A DNA stretch of 17,234 bases from DSAR01 sp034437315 (GTDB lineage: Bacteria; Chloroflexota; Anaerolineae; B4-G1): positions 1-17,234 of the forward strand of contig DAOTUC010000196.1 in the NCBI GenBank assembly GCA_034437315.1, given 5' to 3'. Positions 12,767 through 17,234 of the stretch are shown piece by piece. The position numbers and the translations under genes are program-made. Positions within the stretch are counted from its first letter, which is position 1, and each line of letters begins with the position of its first letter. The notes under the pieces were generated by a model. The model worked only from the letters and a program-made list of their open reading frames with translations, had not been told where the DNA came from and made no database searches.

Positions 12767-14053
12767 ATGCACCAGGCAAACCCATCTACCCATTATCACG
12801 TCGTCGTCGTGGGCGGTGGGCCGGCCGGCCTGATGGCGGCCGGTCAAGCGGCCGGGATGGGGGCGCGGACGCTGCTCCTGGAGAAAATGGAGCGTCCCGC
12901 CCGCAAGTTGCGCATCACGGGCAAAGGGCGCTGCAATCTGACGAACGTCGCGCCGATGGAGGATTTCATCGACCACTTCGGTCCCGGCGGGCAGTTCCTG
13001 CGCCAGGCGTTCTATCGCTTCTTCACCCAGGATCTGATGGCCTTCTTCGATCAACTGGGTGTGCCGACGGTGACCGAGCGGGGTGGGCGAGTGTTCCCCG
13101 CCAGCAGCGACGCCCAGGAGGTGGTGGACGCGCTGGTCGATTGGACCCAGGCCCAGGGGGCTGTGATCCAAACCCGCGCCCCGGTCGAAAGCCTGATTGT
13201 GGAAAATGCGCGCGTGACCGGCGCGCGCGTGACCGGCGCGCGCGTCGCGTCAAATCGGACCTATCGCGCCGACAGCGTGATCGTCGCCGCCGGCGGCGCT
13301 TCCTACCCCGGCACCGGTTCGACGGGCGACGGCTATCGCCTGGCCCGTTCGGTGGGGCACACCATCACGCCGATTCGCCCGGCCCTCGTCCCGCTGGAGA
13401 CGGCCGGCGATGTGGCGCCCCGCTTGCAGGGGCTCAGCCTGCGTAACGTGAACGTGCGGGCGCTCATCGCGGGCCAGGCGCGAGCTGAGCAGTTTGGCGA
13501 GATGCTGTTCACCCATTTTGGCGTCTCCGGCCCGGTCATTCTCACGATGAGTCGCCAGGTCGTGGACGGCCTGCGGCGGGGCGAACGGGTGGAGATCTCC
13601 ATCGACCTCAAGCCGGCGCTGGACGAGGAGACGCTCGACGAGCGGCTCCTGCGCGATTTCGACGCCCACGGCAAGCGGCAGTTCCGCAACATCCTCAAGG
13701 GGTTGCTGCCCAGCAAACTGATCCCGGTCTGCGCCGACCTGGTCGACATCTCCCCCTACAAGGTCGCGCATCAGATCACGTCGGAGGAGCGGGATAGGCT
13801 ACGGGTGTGGCTCAAGGATTTCCGCCTGCGCGTGACCGGACATCGCCCCTTCACCGAGGCGATCGTCACCGCCGGCGGCGTGGAGACGACCGAGGTCGAA
13901 CCGCGCACCATGGCCTCCAAGCTGGCGGAGGGGCTGTACTTCGCCGGTGAAGTGCTGGACGTGGACGCTGACACCGGGGGCTACAACTTGCAGGCCGCCT
14001 TCTCGACCGGCTGGCTGGCCGGGCAAGCCGCCGCCGAGGCCTCTCATCGCTAA
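12767..14053 (+). CDS. BaiN/HI0933 (YhiN)-family FAD-dependent oxidoreductase
   Basis: The protein has 428 residues and belongs to the HI0933-like flavoprotein family. It has an N-terminal dinucleotide site V-V-G-G-G-P-A-G (14-21), the family signature G-K-G-R-C-N-L-T-N (52-60), an A-A-G-G-A-S-Y-P segment, and a C-terminal FAD-closing motif (F-A-G-E-V-L-D-V-D...G-G-Y-N-L-Q-A-A). Family members are flavin oxidoreductases of mostly unknown substrate. BaiN acts in bile-acid dehydroxylation, but nothing here points to that. The ATG at 12767 has AGGA nine bases upstream. An in-frame ATG at 12746, directly after the GH65 stop, lacks a proper site. An in-frame 15-bp repeat (13208-13245) encodes A-R-V-T-G twice in a predicted hairpin. 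The close spacing to GH65 allows co-transcription without implying related function. Confidence 0.9.
   Translation: MHQANPSTHYHVVVVGGGPAGLMAAGQAAGMGARTLLLEKMERPARKLRITGKGRCNLTNVAPMEDFIDHFGPGGQFLRQAFYRFFTQDLMAFFDQLGVPTVTERGGRVFPASSDAQEVVDALVDWTQAQGAVIQTRAPVESLIVENARVTGARVTGARVASNRTYRADSVIVAAGGASYPGTGSTGDGYRLARSVGHTITPIRPALVPLETAGDVAPRLQGLSLRNVNVRALIAGQARAEQFGEMLFTHFGVSGPVILTMSRQVVDGLRRGERVEISIDLKPALDEETLDERLLRDFDAHGKRQFRNILKGLLPSKLIPVCADLVDISPYKVAHQITSEERDRLRVWLKDFRLRVTGHRPFTEAIVTAGGVETTEVEPRTMASKLAEGLYFAGEVLDVDADTGGYNLQAAFSTGWLAGQAAAEASHR
13208..13245 (+). repeat. In-frame 15-bp tandem repeat (2.5 copies) within the flavoprotein gene
   Basis: GCGCGCGTGACCGGC occurs at 13208-13222 and 13223-13237, followed by GCGCGCGT at 13238-13245. 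It encodes A-R-V-T-G, A-R-V-T-G, A-R-V. The perfect identity at DNA level points to recent duplication by slippage. It adds about one pentapeptide to a loop that is normally short in the family. Confidence 0.85.
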
Positions 14054-14096
14054 TTCCCTGACGCTCCAAAACTTAATAAAAAAGCGCCTAACTGAC

Positions 14097-14125
14097 TTGC
14101 CATTCTTGCCTCTCAATGTTAGACT
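14097..14125 (+). promoter_or_regulatory. Candidate promoter of the dnaX-ybaB-recR cluster
   Basis: A TTGCCA -35 (14097-14102) and a TAGACT -10 (14120-14125) are separated by 17 bases. This matches consensus at five and four of six positions. It lies 36 bases before the dnaX start, just ahead of its AGGAGAGG ribosome binding site. Confidence 0.45.
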
Positions 14126-14160
14126 TATTCCATGGCCCGCAACTTGCATAGGAGAGGACG

Positions 14161-15837
14161 ATGACCGTACAGGCATTATACCGGAAATGGCGACCCCAGA
14201 CCTTTGACGAGCTGATTGGACAATCCCACGTCGTCAACACGCTGCGCAACGCGCTGACCACCGGTCGAATTCATCACGCTTATCTGTTCTCCGGCCCACG
14301 CGGCACCGGCAAGACGACCTCGGCCCGCTTGTTGGCTAAAGCGGTCAATTGTCTCGCGCCCGAAGATCAGCGCCCTTGCAATGCATGCGCGGTATGCCAG
14401 GCGATCAACGAGGGCCGCTTGATCGACTTAATCGAGATTGACGCCGCCTCAAACACCGGCGTCGACGACGTGCGGGAATTGCGGGAGCGGGTGGGATTCC
14501 GGCCCAACGAGGCGCGTTACAAGGTCTACGTCATTGACGAGGTGCACATGCTCTCCACCTCCGCCTTCAACGCGCTGCTCAAGACGCTGGAGGAGCCGCC
14601 GCCCCACGCCATCTTCGTCCTGGCGACGACGGAGGCGCACAAGATCCCCAATACAGTTGTCTCTCGCTGCCAACGCTTCAACTTCCGGCGCATCTCTGTC
14701 GGCGAGATCGTGGAGCGCCTGGCATGGATGGTGCAACAAGAGGGCATCCCGGCCGATCGGGAGGCGTTGACCATCATCGCTCGCCAGGCTACCGGCAGCG
14801 TGCGGGACGCTGAGAGTTTGCTCGATCAGTTGGCTTCGTATGGCGATCAGGGCGTCACCGTCTCGGAGGTTCACGCCGCGTTGGGGATCGGCGGCAACGA
14901 GGCCATTATCCAGTTGGCTCAGGCGATTATTGAGCGGGATGCAGCTCAGGGCCTGAATGTCATCAACACCGCCATTGACGAGGGCGCCGATCCGCGCCAG
15001 TTCGCCCGCCAGGTGGTCGAGCACCTGCGGTCATTGCTTCTGCTCCAGTTGAAATCGGGCGTCCTGCCCAACCACGTCACGGAGGATTTACGGCCCCGGT
15101 TGGAGAAGCAGGCCCAGGTCGCTGGCGTCCCATTGTTGATGCGGGCGATGCGCCTTTTCACCCAGGCAGTCAACGAGGCCAGAGGCAGCTGGCAACCACA
15201 ACTCCCGTTGGAGATGGCCTTGATCGAGGCGACATTGCTCGCCTCGACGGCTGCGCCGCAATCGAGGCCGCCGTCTCGCCAACCTACGTCCCCGCCCGCT
15301 ACATCGTCACACGCCGCCCCTGCCAATACGAAGGCGGATAAAAAGCATCCGGCGGATAGAAAACATCCGGAGGCGAAATCCTACAAGCGCTCTCCCGCCC
15401 GCCCGGCGGCGGTCAAGGAGGAGCGCCCGCAACGGGGTGGCGCGTCGTTGAGCCCTGACGGATTGCGCCAATGTTGGTCCGAGTTCTTGAACGCCCTGCG
15501 GCCGAAAAATCTATCGCTGGAAGCGCTGATGCGCTCAAGTCAGCCGCTAGGGGTTGAGGGGGATGTGATTGTCCTGGGCTTCGATTACGAGTTTCATCGG
15601 GGTAAGGTGGCGGAAGATCACAACCGGCAAGCGGTGGAGGATGCGCTGAGCGCATTGGTAGGCCAGCGATGCCGCGTGCGCTGCGTGCTACAACAGGAAA
15701 ATGGGTCGGTAGAGGGAGAACAGAATCGATCATCCGGTGATACAGAGAATCAATCGTCCGGGCGGGACCTAGTTCAAGAGGATCCAGTAGTCCGAATGGC
15801 GGTGGAGGATCTGGGAGCGCAGGTCGTTCAACACTAA
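14161..15837 (+). CDS. dnaX: DNA polymerase III subunit gamma/tau (clamp loader ATPase)
   Basis: This 558-residue clamp-loader subunit belongs to the replisome. AAA+ motifs are complete: Walker A GPRGTGKTT at 45-53, zinc cysteines 64, 73, 76 and 79, Walker B V-I-D-E-V-H-M at 124-130, sensor 1 near L-A-T-T-E (154-158) and the arginine finger S-R-C-Q-R-F at 168-173. A helical collar domain runs to about residue 365. A Pro/Ala/Lys-rich linker follows, then a folded C-terminal domain (about 430-525) like the tau region, and a hydrophilic tail. The linker holds an 18-bp tandem repeat (15334-15369). I found no canonical A-AAA-AAG slippery site, so a gamma form made by frameshift is not supported. 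The ATG has AGGAGAGG a few bases upstream. ybaB and recR follow on the same strand. Confidence 0.97.
   Translation: MTVQALYRKWRPQTFDELIGQSHVVNTLRNALTTGRIHHAYLFSGPRGTGKTTSARLLAKAVNCLAPEDQRPCNACAVCQAINEGRLIDLIEIDAASNTGVDDVRELRERVGFRPNEARYKVYVIDEVHMLSTSAFNALLKTLEEPPPHAIFVLATTEAHKIPNTVVSRCQRFNFRRISVGEIVERLAWMVQQEGIPADREALTIIARQATGSVRDAESLLDQLASYGDQGVTVSEVHAALGIGGNEAIIQLAQAIIERDAAQGLNVINTAIDEGADPRQFARQVVEHLRSLLLLQLKSGVLPNHVTEDLRPRLEKQAQVAGVPLLMRAMRLFTQAVNEARGSWQPQLPLEMALIEATLLASTAAPQSRPPSRQPTSPPATSSHAAPANTKADKKHPADRKHPEAKSYKRSPARPAAVKEERPQRGGASLSPDGLRQCWSEFLNALRPKNLSLEALMRSSQPLGVEGDVIVLGFDYEFHRGKVAEDHNRQAVEDALSALVGQRCRVRCVLQQENGSVEGEQNRSSGDTENQSSGRDLVQEDPVVRMAVEDLGAQVVQH
15334..15369 (+). repeat. 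18-bp tandem repeat in the dnaX linker
   Basis: GCGGATAAAAAGCATCCG (15334-15351) is followed at once by GCGGATAGAAAACATCCG (15352-15369), with 16 of 18 bases identical. The repeat encodes A-D-K-K-H-P then A-D-R-K-H-P. It is in frame and lies in the flexible lysine-rich linker between the clamp-loader core and the tau domain. Confidence 0.8.
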
Positions 15838-15885
15838 AGAGAGTCTTAAATAATTGCTCTAGCCACCGCCCCGGGGGTGTTAATC

Positions 15886-15917
15886 GGCCCGAGGACGGGC
15901 CTCTGAGCGAATTTTTT
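15886..15917 (+). terminator. Hairpin plus T-run between dnaX and ybaB
   Basis: GGCCCG (15886-15891) pairs with CGGGCC (15896-15901) across an AGGA loop. A TTTTTT run follows at 15912-15917, ten bases after the stem. The gap is longer than in a textbook terminator, so partial read-through into ybaB is likely. The stretch from 15838 to 15948 holds no gene, and no SRP-RNA core motif was found in it. Confidence 0.4.
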
Positions 15918-15948
15918 AATAAAGTTATCTTAAAAGCGGGAGGTTACA

Positions 15949-16302
15949 TTGGTCAGGAAAATTAAACGTAGAAGTCGGTCGAGTAAAGGCAGGGGCGGGG
16001 AGATGCTCCAGCAATTGCAAAGCTTGCAGGAGGATATGCTCAAGGCCCAGGATGAAATCGCCGAGATGACCGTCGAGGCGTCGGTGGGCGGCGGGGTCGT
16101 GACGGCGGTCATCACCGGTGAGCGACGGGTTCAATCCCTCACCATCATGCCCGAAGTTTTAGATCCCGATGATGTGGAGATGTTGCAGGATATGGTCATC
16201 GCGGCGGTCAACCAGGGATTGGAACAGATTGACGATGCGACGACTGAGAGAATGTCGGACGTGACCGGCGGCATCGACATCCCCGACATTGGCCTGGGAT
16301 GA
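15949..16302 (+). CDS. ybaB: YbaB/EbfC-family nucleoid-associated DNA-binding protein
   Basis: This 117-residue protein has the YbaB/EbfC pattern: an N-terminal amphipathic helix (L-Q-Q-L-Q-S-L-Q-E-D-M-L-K-A-Q-D-E-I), the sheet segment with V-G-G-G-V-V-T-A-V-I-T-G, and a C-terminal dimer helix. Homologues bind DNA as tweezers-shaped dimers. The TTG start at 15949 is chosen because GGGAGG lies about five bases upstream. It adds a basic tail (R-K-I-K-R-R-S-R-S-S-K-G-R) that standard YbaB lacks. The first ATG, at 16003, would give a shorter product without the tail, but the GGGGAG directly abuts that ATG. Placement between dnaX and recR is the conserved arrangement in many bacteria and suggests a role in the same DNA transactions. 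Confidence 0.9.
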   Translation: MVRKIKRRSRSSKGRGGEMLQQLQSLQEDMLKAQDEIAEMTVEASVGGGVVTAVITGERRVQSLTIMPEVLDPDDVEMLQDMVIAAVNQGLEQIDDATTERMSDVTGGIDIPDIGLG

Positions 16303-16443
16303 TCGCTCCTTTTTTAGCCCCGGCCTGTCTGGATAGGGCCTAAACAATAGGATCCTTGCACAGCGAGCAAGAATTTGGCGGTCAACGGTTCCTTTTTGAT
16401 TCCGCTTTGATTCCGGCTCTGCCCGGGTTAGGATATTTTGGTG
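16303..16443 (+). other. Short ybaB-recR spacer with a 10-bp direct repeat
   Basis: No gene is seen. TTTGATTCCG occurs at 16395-16404 and 16406-16415, an 11-bp period. A weak hairpin could form around GGCCT...AGGGCC near 16321-16340. No -35/-10 pair of good quality was found, so recR probably depends on upstream transcription. Confidence 0.35.
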
Positions 16444-17043
16444 ATGACAGCGACACCAGCGTCCGTGACGCATTTGATCGAGGAACTTTCGCAATTGCCT
16501 GGCATTGGTCGCAAGACCGCCGCGCGGTTGACGTTTTTCCTGTTGCGCAACAATTTGGATCTGGCTGAACGGTTGTCCGAGGCGCTGCGGCGGCTCAAGG
16601 AGAACACGCGGTTCTGCTCGACCTGTTACAACGTCACCGAAACGGACCCTTGCCCCATCTGCGCCGACGTCGGGCGCGATCGAGGCGTCATCTGCGTGGT
16701 CGAGGAACCGCTGGATGTGTTGGCGATCGAACAGGCGGACGTTTACCCGGGCGTATACCACGTCTTACACGGGGTGCTCTCGCCCTCCGAGGGGATGTTT
16801 GCGGAGAATTTGCGCGTCGGCGAGTTGTTGAACCGGGTGCGCACCGGAGATGTTCGAGAGGTGATTCTGGCGACCAATCCCACAAGCGAGGGGGATTGGA
16901 CTGCATCTTATCTGTTGACCCAGTTAAAGCCCCTGTCGGTCTACGTCACGCGACTGGGGCGCGGCTTGCCTATGGGCGGCGATCTGGAATACGCTGACGT
17001 GGTGACGCTCACCCGGGCGCTGGAGGGCCGTGAGGCGATCTAG
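16444..17043 (+). CDS. recR: Recombination mediator protein RecR
   Basis: This 199-residue protein acts with RecF/RecO in loading RecA at gaps. It has a helix-hairpin-helix L-P-G-I-G-R-K-T-A-A-R-L (18-29), a four-cysteine zinc site at 58, 61, 70 and 73, and a TOPRIM domain starting at V-I-C-V-V-E-E-P (82-89). The conserved end V-T-R-L-G-R-G-L-P-M-G-G-D-L-E-Y-A-D completes it. Length is normal. One unusual site is Y-H-V-L-H-G-V-L-S-P, with His where most RecR have Gly. Start choice is ambiguous: ATG 16444, GTG 16441 and TTG 16438 lie in a row, and AGGA at 16430-16433 is 10, 7 and 4 bases away respectively. It is the last gene of the dnaX-ybaB-recR cluster. Confidence 0.96.
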   Translation: MTATPASVTHLIEELSQLPGIGRKTAARLTFFLLRNNLDLAERLSEALRRLKENTRFCSTCYNVTETDPCPICADVGRDRGVICVVEEPLDVLAIEQADVYPGVYHVLHGVLSPSEGMFAENLRVGELLNRVRTGDVREVILATNPTSEGDWTASYLLTQLKPLSVYVTRLGRGLPMGGDLEYADVVTLTRALEGREAI

Positions 17044-17120
17044 ACCATCGCAACAGAACGCTTTGACAGTTTAGGCGGCGGCCGCGGCTACATATTGACT
17101 GATACGGCTACGGTCATCGT

Positions 17121-17234
17121 TTCGGCCACTTGCCTATTTCGTCTAGCGCCAAGCCCCCGTCCGGGGGCGTTTCAGGCGAGATTTGCCCCGAAAACCCGCC
17201 CTCGGGACGAGGGCTGAGAGCGTAGCTGGCCGAA
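17121..17234. other. Multi-hairpin palindromic region running to the window edge; unidentified structured RNA or repeat
   Basis: TTCGGCCA (17121-17128) is exactly complemented by TGGCCGAA (17227-17234). After one mismatch the stem can extend by four pairs (17130-17133 with 17222-17225). Inside are two perfect 7-bp hairpins: GCCCCCG-TC-CGGGGGC (17153-17168) and GCCCTCG-GGA-CGAGGGC (17198-17214). The first, followed by GTTT, could end recR transcription. The full branched fold suggests either a structured RNA or a palindromic repeat element. No known riboswitch or RNase P signature was recognised. The 77 bases between recR and this region (17044-17120) show no gene or good promoter. Confidence 0.45.

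Noticed and set aside
15334..15351. Programmed frameshift site for a DnaX gamma form
   Set aside because: The A-rich codons read GAT AAA AAG, giving T-AAA-AAG rather than the canonical A-AAA-AAG. No stem or stop was seen to support a shift.
15838..15948. SRP RNA gene, often found next to dnaX
   Set aside because: The conserved GGAAGCAGCC-type tip and the long rod fold are absent.
17063..17100. TTGACA and TTGACT strings after recR as promoters
   Set aside because: No acceptable -10 hexamer lies 16-18 bases downstream of either.
17198..17220. TPP riboswitch because of CTGAGAG after a hairpin
   Set aside because: The matching upstream GGGGTGC-type strand and the second TPP helix are absent; only the short CTGAGA string agrees.

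Overview
The window looks like a chromosomal segment of a bacterium with a high-GC core genome. It is probably a Chloroflexota (Anaerolineae-like) lineage. That placement rests on gene style and on dispersed palindromic repeats, not on a marker gene, so treat it as moderate confidence. No rRNA, tRNA, CRISPR array, transposase or integrase was recognised.

Left third (1-4984, minus strand). Transcription runs right to left through an Ldh2-family 2-hydroxyacid dehydrogenase, then a LarA-type nickel-pincer racemase fused at its N terminus to a complete four-helix-bundle 'S23/IVP' domain. Next, after only about 35 nt, comes a visibly less GC-rich two-gene cassette: an SMC/RecF-like ABC-type AAA ATPase followed by a DUF4435/TOPRIM-like protein. 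That architecture matches ATPase-plus-TOPRIM anti-phage systems such as PARIS (AriA/AriB) and split OLD systems. It is the best candidate here for an undescribed defence system. A 97-bp element with 16-bp perfect terminal inverted repeats lies just past the cassette.

Middle (5000-8240, plus strand). A small membrane-anchored protein with six cysteines is driven by a good sigma70-type promoter. An EF-G gene outside any str operon follows, with its own promoter, a terminator-like hairpin inside its leader and a strong palindromic terminator after it.

Right-centre (8240-12744, plus strand). A repeat-rich regulatory region precedes a LacI-family regulator whose promoter carries a 16-bp perfect palindromic operator. 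Beta-phosphoglucomutase and a GH65 disaccharide phosphorylase follow. Together they make an autoregulated module: GH65 splits an alpha-glucobiose with phosphate to beta-glucose 1-phosphate, and the mutase converts it to glucose 6-phosphate.

Right end (12767-17234, plus strand). A BaiN/HI0933-like flavoprotein is followed by the classic dnaX-ybaB-recR replication/repair cluster. The last 114 bases can fold into a closed multi-hairpin structure that runs to the window edge and remains unidentified.
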